Below the pieces are notes generated by a model. It was given only the letters and a program-made list of their open reading frames with translations. It did not search any database and was not told where the DNA came from. This document shows positions 1 through 7,110 of a stretch of DNA of 10,475 bases, one piece after another. Made by a program: the position numbers and the translations under genes. The stretch lies in assembly GCA_016278435.1 (NCBI GenBank), contig JADQBU010000211.1:1-10475 (forward strand), in the 5' to 3' direction. The stretch's first letter is position 1. Each line of letters starts with the position of its first letter. The DNA comes from Halanaerobiales bacterium. GTDB lineage: Bacteria > Bacillota > Halanaerobiia > Halanaerobiales > JADQBU01.

Positions 1-53
1 GACTAAAGTCTCTTTCCAACATCACTTTTTCATAGATTTTTTGACACTACCTT
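1..53. mobile_element. Possible insertion-sequence end at the window edge
   Basis: Read on the minus strand, 53 to 1 begins GGTAGTGTCAAAAAATCTAT. This resembles the terminal inverted repeats of some IS256-like elements, which often start G-rTAGTGT followed by an A-run. The element would lie left of the window. No transposase sequence and no second terminus are visible, so this rests on recall of terminal motifs only. Confidence 0.25.
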
Positions 54-155
54 AAATTGTATCACTCATAAATATTAAAATCAATGTTTTGTTTACATAT
101 TTTATTATATGCGATTATTTTGTAAATGATACATTGACATTATATAAATCTTAGT

Positions 156-263
156 TCAATATAATGGTTCTAATCCATCTTTTCCAATTTTCATTTCATA
201 CTGACAGTTCTTACAAACAATTTTTTCTCCTCTATCCACATCTGGTATTTCAGCTATTTGATA
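156..263 (-). pseudogene. Out-of-frame CxxC tail of the TOTE-type gene
   Basis: Immediately past the stop of the helicase gene, the -1 frame stays open for 34 codons. It overlaps the gene's last codons (254-263) and ends at a TGA at 156-158. The predicted peptide is QIAEIPDVDRGEKIVCKNCQ followed by YEMKIGKDGLEPLY. It is hydrophilic, has normal codon use and contains one CxxC knuckle, which fits a domain tail better than random AT-rich DNA. There is no start codon or ribosome binding site of its own. The simplest reading is that a one-base indel near 257-262 moved the helicase stop upstream. Programmed frameshifting is possible, but no convincing slippery heptamer is seen. Confidence 0.5.
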
Positions 264-3139
264 CTACTCAACAATTCATTGGCTACTTCTAAACTATTCA
301 ATCTCATAATACTTTCCTGTGATTTCCCATAACTTAATAAATTAATATCGCCATACCATACTATTTGATTATCAATTAATGCAAATTTCTGGTATAACTG
401 TGTTTTGAATTTCAATTCAATACCTTCAGTTTTTATTATATCATGTATTTTAAGAATATTATTTCTTCGTTCTTTCTTGAAATCATCAACAGGACGGGTT
501 ATTATAGTTACTTTGACATTATTTTTTATAACACCCGACAATAATTTTAATATATCTGTAGTTTTTCTTTTATTGATATAGGGACTGACAATGTATATTT
601 GTTTATTAGCAACAGCAATATCAGTAGAAAATGTAGATAAAAAATTTGTATTATCAAATATAACATTAATGCTGCCCTTTTCTTTTAAATCACTTTTAAC
701 TTTATAACCAATTGATGCATATCCCTTTAATCTTTTTTGATACATTCTTTCAAGAACTCTTATATGGATATCTACATAATCATAAATATATACCTCTTTT
801 TTCCCTTCATATAACCGATGCAATCTACCAGCATACTGCTGTAATCTGCCTTTCCACGATATTGGAAAAGTTAAAAAAAGAGTATCCAATCTTGGATAAT
901 CAAACCCCTCACCAATGTATTTTCCTGTAGCAATTATTAGTATATTCTCAGAGTCAGGAACATTTCTTAATTTTTCTCTAGTAACTTTACGTTCTTTATC
1001 AGTCAACTTCCCTGTAAGTGTATAGATATTTTTTATTTTATTCTTCAATAAATCATAAAGTTTTTGGACATGTGCAGTTCTTTCAGTTAAGGCAATAATA
1101 TTCCTGCCTTCTTTTATATTTTCTAATATATCTTGGCTAATTAATTCATTTCTTATTTCATTTTCTGCAATATAAGAAAATACTTTTTGTATTGAATTAT
1201 ATTGTATTCTTTTTTCTGTCACTGGCATTTTTACAGGAGATATTCTTGGGATTACAAAATGGTTAAATGGCCTTTGTTCCGCCTTTTTCTTTGGACTCTG
1301 TTTGTAACGAATATCACCAAGACACATATAAATTATTGGATGTTGTCCATCTTTTCTAAATGGTGTAGCTGTTAGACCATATACATATCTGGCAGTTACT
1401 GTTTTTAATAATTTTTCATAACTAAAAGAAGCCGCATGATGGCATTCATCTATAATAACCATACCGTAATCTTTGACTAATTCCTTGACTTCTCCTTTTC
1501 TGACAAGAGACTGTATTAAAGCAATATCAATAATTTGTTTCTGCCTATTTTTTCCTCCTCCTATTTGGCCTATTAATGCTAAATCTTTTTTATCTAAATT
1601 ATCGTTTTTTTGAGATAAATTTTCATTAATCATTAGGAATTTTTTTATAGTATCTTTCCATTGTTGTGCAAGTTGTCTTGTATGAACAACAATTAACGTA
1701 TTAACTTTCTTCTCAGAAATAATATTTGCTCCAACTACTGTTTTACCAAATGCTGTTGTAGCAGACAGGACACCTGTCTCATATTTAAGTAGTTCATCAA
1801 CCGCTTCAGCTTGAGTGGGTCTTAATTGACCATTAAATTTTACATTTATCTTCATTCCTTCATTTCTTTTATCAATAAGATCAATTTCAGTATTACCTTT
1901 TTTGAATAATTTATTAAGCTCTTTTTCACAACCACGGGGTAAACATAGGTATTTCTTTGTCTCCTCAGACAAAGAAATAATTCTGGGTTTATTATAAGTT
2001 GGTAAACGCATAACCTGTGCTCTATAAAATTCAGGGTTAGGGAAAGCACCCAGTCTCTTTATTTTATTCATAAGTTTTTGAGATAAACCTTCTTTTTTAA
2101 TATAAAGCATATCAGCTTTTACAATAGAAACTTTACTGGGATACTCTGAAAAAGACATAACAGTCTGAACAGAATTATTCTCCCACGGTTTATCACCATT
2201 ATCTGTTCCAAAATTTCCAAGTTCATTACCAGTTGTCAGTTCAAAAATATATTCTTCGACTTCAGCTTTTTTTATCTTTTCTATATTATATAAAAATTTC
2301 CACTGATCTTCATATGCTACAAAGTTTTCATCTGCAAATAGACTATTACCTTCTTTTCTGGCCAACTTTTGTAATGGTAGTGCAATTAGATTTCCTAGAC
2401 CACCTTTGGGCCTCGAATCCTGATTGGGAAATAATCTATCATATGATTCAAATTTTATTTCATGTCTCTTTTCCATAGCATATGTAATAATTGCTGTACC
2501 AAATTTTCTAGCAAGAGATGCACCTATTTTTTCTTCAAAGAAAAACCATACATGTGCCCCTTTTCCGGAACGTGAACGTTCAATATATATAGGAATATTT
2601 TTCTCATTGGAAATTTGTCTTAAAGTAGAAACATCATCCTGCCAGTTTCCTTTATCAAAATCAATAGCAAGGAATTTGCAGGTTTCATCCTGTAATAATG
2701 GATAAACACCTATTATTTCCTTTCCCAGCAAATGATTTCTGATTACTGATTTTGTTAACTTAGCAAATTTCTTATTTTTACAATTTAAACATTTAACTTT
2801 AGGCTTTTCACATAATCCCTGGACCCATTCGTTTACACATACAGGTGAATACCCGGTATTTCCATTTTTGCTCTTCCATCTTCGAGCATAAACATCTTCT
2901 CTTCCCTGAAAAAGTGAGATAAACAAATCTATCTTATCATCAGGAGAACTAACTTTATTTATTTTGTTAGAATTATTTTCATTTATTTTTTCCAAAATCA
3001 TCTTATCATCCTGGGAAATTTTAGCTTCGTTGTCTGAAATAGCTCCATATTTTTGTTTATATAAAGAAATTTCTTTTTTTAGTTTTTTATTCTTTTTTAA
3101 TAATTTCTTATACTTTTTATATAATTTATTATAATCCAT
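254..3139 (-). CDS. TOTE-type AEP primase / SF2 helicase / PLD-like fusion protein
   Basis: This 961-residue protein probably acts on nucleic acid as a primase-helicase in an anti-element (conflict) system. The N-terminus (1-31) is a lysine-rich coiled coil. A cysteine cluster follows (C101, C110, C117, C120), probably a zinc site. The AEP primase core comes next: the metal-binding AIDFD motif has D160 and D162, and the SGKGAHVW motif has H196. The SF2 helicase spans about 435-815, with an unusual motif I (TTAFGKT, 461-467), DECH (564-567), LTATP (589-593) and QYAGRLHR (768-775). The last 130 residues resemble a phospholipase D domain (SPYI near 852, then QKFALID and WYGDINLL), but the first His of HxKxxxxD is Tyr916. 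The ATG start has GGAGGG upstream and a near-perfect promoter at 3176-3204. The gene looks richer in AT than its neighbours, which hints at transfer. The AEP-helicase combination matches the published TOTE conflict-system family; no partner gene is visible here. The domain call is firm and the defence role is inferred. Confidence 0.88.
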   Translation of the reverse strand: MDYNKLYKKYKKLLKKNKKLKKEISLYKQKYGAISDNEAKISQDDKMILEKINENNSNKINKVSSPDDKIDLFISLFQGREDVYARRWKSKNGNTGYSPVCVNEWVQGLCEKPKVKCLNCKNKKFAKLTKSVIRNHLLGKEIIGVYPLLQDETCKFLAIDFDKGNWQDDVSTLRQISNEKNIPIYIERSRSGKGAHVWFFFEEKIGASLARKFGTAIITYAMEKRHEIKFESYDRLFPNQDSRPKGGLGNLIALPLQKLARKEGNSLFADENFVAYEDQWKFLYNIEKIKKAEVEEYIFELTTGNELGNFGTDNGDKPWENNSVQTVMSFSEYPSKVSIVKADMLYIKKEGLSQKLMNKIKRLGAFPNPEFYRAQVMRLPTYNKPRIISLSEETKKYLCLPRGCEKELNKLFKKGNTEIDLIDKRNEGMKINVKFNGQLRPTQAEAVDELLKYETGVLSATTAFGKTVVGANIISEKKVNTLIVVHTRQLAQQWKDTIKKFLMINENLSQKNDNLDKKDLALIGQIGGGKNRQKQIIDIALIQSLVRKGEVKELVKDYGMVIIDECHHAASFSYEKLLKTVTARYVYGLTATPFRKDGQHPIIYMCLGDIRYKQSPKKKAEQRPFNHFVIPRISPVKMPVTEKRIQYNSIQKVFSYIAENEIRNELISQDILENIKEGRNIIALTERTAHVQKLYDLLKNKIKNIYTLTGKLTDKERKVTREKLRNVPDSENILIIATGKYIGEGFDYPRLDTLFLTFPISWKGRLQQYAGRLHRLYEGKKEVYIYDYVDIHIRVLERMYQKRLKGYASIGYKVKSDLKEKGSINVIFDNTNFLSTFSTDIAVANKQIYIVSPYINKRKTTDILKLLSGVIKNNVKVTIITRPVDDFKKERRNNILKIHDIIKTEGIELKFKTQLYQKFALIDNQIVWYGDINLLSYGKSQESIMRLNSLEVANELLSSIK

Positions 3140-3175
3140 CTAACTGGCCCTCCAGAAACTATCATATTAATTCTG

Positions 3176-3204
3176 TTTATAGGGTAATTGTGAGTAAATG
3201 TCAA
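3176..3204 (-). promoter_or_regulatory. Sigma-A type promoter of the primase-helicase gene
   Basis: On the minus strand a perfect -35 hexamer TTGACA (3204-3199) and a -10 hexamer TATAAA (3181-3176) are separated by exactly 17 bases. The ATG at 3139 follows about 36 bases after the -10, with a GGAGGG ribosome binding site between them. The near-consensus fit predicts substantial transcription unless a regulator acts on it. Confidence 0.75.
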
Positions 3205-3253
3205 TTTAGTACTTTGCTTATATAGTAAGTGAATAATCCTTTTATTTTATGAA

Positions 3254-3292
3254 ATTTTATCATATTCTATCAATATAAGCAAAATTCTATCA
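3254..3292. repeat. Phased 9-bp direct repeats upstream of the TOTE-type promoter
   Basis: ATTTTATCA at 3254-3262 and two copies of ATTCTATCA at 3264-3272 and 3284-3292 have start-to-start spacings of 10 and 20 bases, that is, on one face of the helix. They lie 50-88 bases upstream of the -35 box at 3199-3204. They could be sites for a regulator, but the region is AT-rich and chance is not excluded. Confidence 0.3.
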
Positions 3293-3421
3293 GCTTGTTT
3301 TGTTTCTTTAAAATACAAACAAACTCCCAATAAATACCCCACTTAATTTTGTTAATTAATTTTTCTTTTCTCAATTTATATCAGGAAATTTTATACTAGA
3401 TTTTTTTCAATTTTAAGCATA

Positions 3422-3449
3422 AAAAAAGCCCCAGAAGATTAAGGACTTT
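3422..3449 (-). terminator. Possible weak Rho-independent terminator
   Basis: On the minus strand AGTCCT can pair with GGGGCT (6 bp including G-U pairs) across a 9-base loop, and seven T follow directly. It lies downstream of the tRNA-Thr remnant and of the two-component operon, and upstream of the helicase promoter. The stem is short and partly wobble-paired. Confidence 0.35.
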
Positions 3450-3589
3450 AATAAAATATAAACTTATCGTATACTATTATATTAAAAATTAATCCGGAAA
3501 TTATCATTTTAGTGAAAAATTGAGCTGGGTTACTGTCAAACCGTTTTTTTGACCTTTAAGTAAAACCTCCACAATCCCAGTCATATCAA

Positions 3590-3633
3590 TGGAGCCGGTG
3601 ATGGGACTCGAACCCGCAACCAGCTGATACGAT
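3590..3633 (-). tRNA. 3' remnant of tRNA-Thr(CGU); probable attachment-site scar
   Basis: The minus strand reads from the anticodon loop (TCGTA; anticodon CGT at 3631-3629) through the 3' anticodon stem ATCAGC, the variable loop, a T arm with GCGGG TTCGAGT CCC, the acceptor strand CACCGGC, discriminator T and an encoded CCA. It matches Bacillota threonine tRNAs from the anticodon loop to the 3' end. The sequence upstream shows no D arm and no 5' acceptor strand, so it cannot make a tRNA. One A of the usual CGTAATCAG appears to be missing. Loss of everything 5' of the anticodon loop is typical of the displaced copy left by tyrosine recombinases. No integrase gene is in the window. Confidence 0.75.
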
Positions 3634-3644
3634 TTAGGTTTTTA

Positions 3645-3667
3645 ATGTATTTCACAAGCAAATACAT
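3645..3667. repeat. 8-bp inverted repeat next to the tRNA remnant
   Basis: ATGTATTT (3645-3652) and AAATACAT (3660-3667) are perfect inverted arms around a 7-base spacer. They lie about a dozen bases from the anticodon-loop end of the tRNA-Thr fragment. The position would suit a recombinase core-site arm; no independent support is available. Confidence 0.4.
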
Positions 3668-3816
3668 CTATTTCATTATAGTATTACATAATTGTAATTA
3701 AGGTCATTATCATTGATATAATAGTAATTTCAAAAGTTCTCTATAGTCCACCACGGAGGAATTATTTTACAAATCTATTATTCTATTCTAAGCTAATATA
3801 GTAATTTTTTATCCGC

Positions 3817-3836
3817 ATTGCAGTAAATTGCAGTAA
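3817..3836. repeat. Tandem 10-bp duplication
   Basis: ATTGCAGTAA occurs twice in direct, gapless tandem (3817-3826 and 3827-3836), about 27 bases beyond the kinase stop codon. It is followed by an AT-alternating stretch. It is probably replication slippage, and no function is evident. Confidence 0.6.
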
Positions 3837-3863
3837 ATATATATATTACTCTTCACTATAAAA

Positions 3864-5303
3864 CTACTGGCTGGTACCACAATAACCTTTTAAAAAAATA
3901 ATCACCCTTGAACCAACACCTACTTCACTTTCTACTTCAATTTTTCCATTATGAAATTCTATTATTTGTTTAGCAATTGCCAGCCCCAGTCCAGTACTCT
4001 GATCTTTCTGATCAGTATTAGTACCACGGTAATATCTATTAAATAACCTGTTTAAATTTTCATCTTTGATTCCCTTCCCCTGGTCCTCTATTTCAATCTT
4101 TATCCTGTTATGCTGGTTTTCTAGTTTGAAAATACGAACATCTATTCTGGTACCAGACGGATTGTGAATAATGGCATTATGAATTATATTAATGATTGAA
4201 CGTTGCAGTAGTCTGGCATTACACATTAATGGAATAACTTCTGCTTTCGTTTCGAAATTGATATTTACTTCCTGAGCTTCCCGGTTATTGATAATACTTA
4301 TTACACTCTCTCTAACAATTTCAACCAGATTTTCTTCTTTTTTTTCTAGGGGAACAAGATCATGTTGCAACTGATAGGTTAACTTAAGATCTGAAATTAA
4401 TTCCGAAATGTAATTAGATTTTTCCATAATAATTTCAGCATATTTAGCTTGCTCTTCTTCTGATAGATTATATTCAGGATCAAGGAGTACCTCAGAATAC
4501 CCCTTAATTGATGATAATGGTGTCCTGACATCATGGGTAATATTGGCAATCCATTCTTCCCTTATCTGTTCAGTCTTCTTTCTTTCCACTTTATTTAATT
4601 TTAAAGTAGTGGCCAGCTCATTTAGATTTGAAAAAACCTTTTGAAACAATTTAACATTGGACCCTTTATCACTATAATCTCCCCGAGCCAGTTCCTTTAT
4701 TGCAGCTATTATCCTAACAATCGTATTAATAAGATTGGTACTAAAAATATAAGCTATTAAAGTCCCAATAATCAGACTAACAACAGCAGCCTTCATAATA
4801 ATCTTAAATATATCAGAAATTACGGTCCGGGGATTATATACATAAGAATTTATTCTCATTTTATCTGCCGGAAAACCAATTATATAGCATATTTCCTGTT
4901 GATTCAATTCAACTAAACCAGCTAAAATGGTGGAGTTACCTAATCTACCTGATTTTTCATGATAATAGACAAGCCGGCCGGGCGAATAATGTGTTGGTAT
5001 TTCCTCTGGTTTAAAACGACTATAAATTTCTTTCCCGGTCTCATCCAGGACCTGTATCCAGAGAAAATGCTTTTTCAGCTCATCAACTCCTTTCTTATCT
5101 ATTACTACCTTACCTTCTTCCAGGGAAATATACTTTGCAAAATCCAGGGTATAATTACCCGGCAAATCCCACAGGTTATAGGGATCTGGTCCTCGATCCC
5201 AATTTATGGCAGGAAATAAACTGACCCCTGTAAAAACAATCACAGAAACCATTATAGTAATCATTATAGCCAGTAAAAAGCGCCCGGTAATTTTCCACTT
5301 CAT
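3864..5303 (-). CDS. Membrane sensor histidine kinase (HAMP, HisKA, HATPase_c)
   Basis: This 479-residue sensor kinase is the partner of the response regulator just upstream. I start it at the ATG 5303-5301 because GGAG lies about ten bases upstream, inside the regulator's last codons, and only one base separates the regulator stop from this ATG. A TTG 21 bases further upstream is open but has no good binding site. Segments: membrane helix about 7-30, extracytoplasmic sensor region about 31-165, second helix about 168-190, HAMP about 191-240, HisKA with H257 in NITHDVRTPL, and a C-terminal ATPase with N376 (N box), DQGKG (407-411, G1) and TGLGLA (437-442, G2). All catalytic residues are present. 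The mid-sized sensor region and nearby transporter genes suggest it senses a cell-envelope stress such as an antimicrobial peptide; the ligand is inferred. Confidence 0.9.
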   Translation of the reverse strand: MKWKITGRFLLAIMITIMVSVIVFTGVSLFPAINWDRGPDPYNLWDLPGNYTLDFAKYISLEEGKVVIDKKGVDELKKHFLWIQVLDETGKEIYSRFKPEEIPTHYSPGRLVYYHEKSGRLGNSTILAGLVELNQQEICYIIGFPADKMRINSYVYNPRTVISDIFKIIMKAAVVSLIIGTLIAYIFSTNLINTIVRIIAAIKELARGDYSDKGSNVKLFQKVFSNLNELATTLKLNKVERKKTEQIREEWIANITHDVRTPLSSIKGYSEVLLDPEYNLSEEEQAKYAEIIMEKSNYISELISDLKLTYQLQHDLVPLEKKEENLVEIVRESVISIINNREAQEVNINFETKAEVIPLMCNARLLQRSIINIIHNAIIHNPSGTRIDVRIFKLENQHNRIKIEIEDQGKGIKDENLNRLFNRYYRGTNTDQKDQSTGLGLAIAKQIIEFHNGKIEVESEVGVGSRVIIFLKGYCGTSQ

Positions 5304-5304
5304 T

Positions 5305-6027
5305 TTATTCACTCTCCACAACAATTTTATATCCCAGACCCTTTACGGTTTTAATATAGCGGGGATTCCCCGGGTCATCCTCTATTTTTTCCCTCAGGTG
5401 ACTGATATGAACCATTATCACATTATCATTCCCCAGGAACTCATCCTGCCAGACCTGTTGATATATTCTCTTTTTACTTAGTATCCGATTGGGGTTTTCT
5501 GCAAGATATAACAACAATCTATATTCTATTACAGTTAGTTCTACAGGCTGCCCATTTTTTTTGACCTCCATCCTTTTCTTATCTATTTTTATATCTCCTA
5601 ATTCAATTTTATCCCTCATAGATCTAATAGATTTTGCATACTCTTCCCGCCTGAATCGAGCTTTAAGCCGATAGGCAACCTCTTTCGGACTAAATGGTTT
5701 TGTTACATAATCATCTCCACCAATTCCAAGTCCCAGGAGTTTGTCTGTATTGTCTGTTTTGGCAGAAAGAAAAATAATCGGTACAAAGCTTATTTCCCGC
5801 AATCTCCGGCATACCTCATAGCCATCAATATCGGGCAGCATAATATCCAGGACAATAATGTCGGGGTTTATCTCCCGGCACAGCCTAATCCCTTTCCGCC
5901 CTGTTCGGGCTTTATATATTTCCTTAAATCCTTCTTTGGTTAAAACTGTTTCCAGGAGATCGAGAATTTCCCGTTCATCATCAATTAACAGTATTTTTTT
6001 ATTAGATAAACCAATAAAATCCTGCAT
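5305..6027 (-). CDS. OmpR/PhoB-family response regulator
   Basis: This 240-residue transcription factor is activated by the downstream kinase. I prefer the ATG at 6027-6025 because AAGGTGA sits eight bases upstream; the frame is open to a GTG at 6048, but that start would consume the binding site. The receiver domain shows D16 and D17 (metal site), D61 in VLDIMLPDIDG (phosphorylation site), S88 and K110 in YVTKPF. The winged-helix domain covers about 137-238, with the recognition region around VIMVHISHLREKI and the final wing at KTVKGLGYKI. Length and motifs are standard, so it appears functional. It is 33 bases downstream of the small glycine-zipper gene and nearly abuts the kinase, so the three are likely one transcript. 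Its likely targets are the adjacent transporter genes, as in other peptide-resistance loci; this is inference. Confidence 0.92.
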   Translation of the reverse strand: MQDFIGLSNKKILLIDDEREILDLLETVLTKEGFKEIYKARTGRKGIRLCREINPDIIVLDIMLPDIDGYEVCRRLREISFVPIIFLSAKTDNTDKLLGLGIGGDDYVTKPFSPKEVAYRLKARFRREEYAKSIRSMRDKIELGDIKIDKKRMEVKKNGQPVELTVIEYRLLLYLAENPNRILSKKRIYQQVWQDEFLGNDNVIMVHISHLREKIEDDPGNPRYIKTVKGLGYKIVVESE

Positions 6028-6060
6028 TATATCACTCACCTTACTCACATACTCATTTAT

Positions 6061-6276
6061 TTATGCTTTTTTGGCAATTTCCTCATATATTTGAAATAAT
6101 TTAATTATCCCCAATCCAACTCCCCATATAACAAGAGAGGTAATTCCAGCCGTTAATCCTATTAATAACGGATGTGTAAAAATTGCCCCTCCTATACAGC
6201 TCCCGATAAAACCTCCTAAAGAACCGCATATAGCCCCTCCTATTGCACCTCTAAAAGCTCTTCTGGCTTTTCCCAT
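6061..6276 (-). CDS. 71-residue glycine-zipper membrane peptide, function unknown
   Basis: I do not recognise a named family. The protein starts with a basic segment (MGKARRAFR). A helix follows (10-33) with glycines at 10, 14, 18, 22 and 21, 25, 29, a dense GxxxG zipper. Within it GG-A/F-I recurs every eight residues (13, 21, 29). After a short THP turn comes a second hydrophobic helix (37-61) with further glycines, and a charged tail EEIAKKA. The predicted topology is a two-helix hairpin with both ends inside. The ATG has AAAGGAG eleven bases upstream, and the gene leads the regulator/kinase operon. It could be a bacteriocin-like or pore-forming peptide, an immunity or accessory membrane protein, or an unrelated glycine-zipper envelope protein. 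Coding status is well supported by the binding site and composition; the role is not known. Confidence 0.75.
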   Translation of the reverse strand: MGKARRAFRGAIGGAICGSLGGFIGSCIGGAIFTHPLLIGLTAGITSLVIWGVGLGIIKLFQIYEEIAKKA

Positions 6277-6352
6277 CTTGTACTCAGCTCCTTTTAAATA
6301 TCAATACACCAGGACATATTTAATGCAAACTAGCAATCATTCGTATAACTAT

Positions 6353-6381
6353 ATTATACCTAACTAGATATTAAACTTAAA
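6353..6381 (-). promoter_or_regulatory. Possible promoter of the small peptide/two-component operon
   Basis: The minus strand has a perfect -10 hexamer TATAAT (6358-6353). Seventeen bases upstream is a poor -35 match, TTTAAG (6381-6376). It lies about 75 bases before the ATG of the glycine-zipper gene, in the only noncoding gap of this cassette. The weak -35 suggests either an activator or simple read-through from the permease genes. Confidence 0.4.
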
Positions 6382-7098
6382 GAATTTCCTTATATTTGAA
6401 TTTAAAATAACTTGTCATAATTAATATGATAAAGACAGCTGGAGCCAGCCAGTTTAGTATGGGGATCTGTGGATATTTTCTTACATGTGTATAAAAAACT
6501 ACAAAGGGATAAGACCAAGGATAATAAATCCAGAACCGGACAGAATTGGCAATTAAGAGGGCCGGTAGAGTCAAGCCCACACCTGCTGTTAGAGATACTC
6601 CAAAATTACTGAAAGCTAAACTTAATAAAAACATGATAGCCATAATTGGCAGGGATGAATAAAAAATGGCAAACATTTTTTAACCATAAACTGTAAATCT
6701 AAAGAACCATCAACCTTTAGTAACAGACCTGAAATAATTATCCCCAGCAATAATATTATTAAACTATAAACTACTATCATTAACCCTACGGCCAGTTTAG
6801 AAAAATACAGCCAATCCCGTTTGACCGGTAATGCCGGCATATGTTTCCAGCCACTACTGCTGTGCTCAATCCTGCTTAACATAGCAAAAATAATAGCGAC
6901 TAAGATGGGAAAAACCAGACAACTATAGAAAAACCCGCTGGCCCTAAATATATTTCCCCACTGCCATTTATCATCAAGTCTGGATGTACTAAGATCCAGG
7001 GCCCCTAAAATAACTGTTAATAAAGGAACAATAGTAGCTGTCAGTAATATTTTTGCGCGTTTCAATTTTAACAATTCGATTTTAAATATTTTCCACAT
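6377..7098 (-). pseudogene. LanE/LanG-type ABC-2 permease, frameshifted
   Basis: Two adjoining frames together give one permease of about 240 residues, the normal size for lantibiotic-protection permeases. The N-terminal piece (7098 to about 6675) starts MWKIFKIELLKLKRAKILL and has a first helix, the cytoplasmic stretch GWKHMPALPVKRDWLYFSK typical of the family, and further helices. It then runs into a short nonsense tail. The C-terminal piece (about 6676 to 6377) continues with helices beginning FAIFYSSLPIMAIMFLLSL. The switch falls at a run of six A (GTTAAAAAATG), where one extra A would restore the frame. The start has GAGGGGGAT upstream and follows the other permease by 12 bases. The break could be a real indel, a sequencing error or slippage; a six-A run is short for efficient slippage. 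Confidence 0.8.
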
Positions 7099-7110
7099 GT
7101 TTTATCCCCC

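Larger units (their letters stand above)
3140..3863. other. 724-base gene-poor interval between helicase and kinase genes
   Basis: No convincing protein gene is present on either strand. The interval contains the helicase promoter, phased 9-bp repeats, a possible minus-strand terminator, the tRNA-Thr remnant with its adjacent inverted repeat, and a 10-bp tandem duplication just beyond the kinase stop. The rest is AT-rich sequence in which I see nothing. A GGAGGA at about 3755 on the plus strand is not followed by an open frame. Confidence 0.6.

Noticed and set aside
3535..3553. GTCAAA/TTTGAC inverted repeat as a terminator
   Set aside because: The stem is only six mostly A-T pairs and has no T-run following the stem on either strand.
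3504..3584. A 26-codon minus-strand frame starting ATGACTGGGATTGTGG just past the tRNA remnant
   Set aside because: The peptide looks protein-like (IVEVLLKGQKNGLTVTQL), but there is no ribosome binding site, it is very short, and the upstream frame runs into the tRNA fragment. It could be a relic of a larger gene; I cannot identify one.
3750..3780. CGGAGGAATT as a plus-strand ribosome binding site
   Set aside because: No start codon with a usable open frame follows within a plausible distance.
4959..5219. Plus-strand open frames inside the kinase and helicase genes
   Set aside because: They are antisense to well-supported genes, have no binding sites and encode no recognisable protein.
5304..5324. 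Longer kinase start at TTG 5324
   Set aside because: It would overlap the regulator by 20 bases and has no binding site. The ATG at 5303 has GGAG at good spacing and directly abuts the regulator stop.
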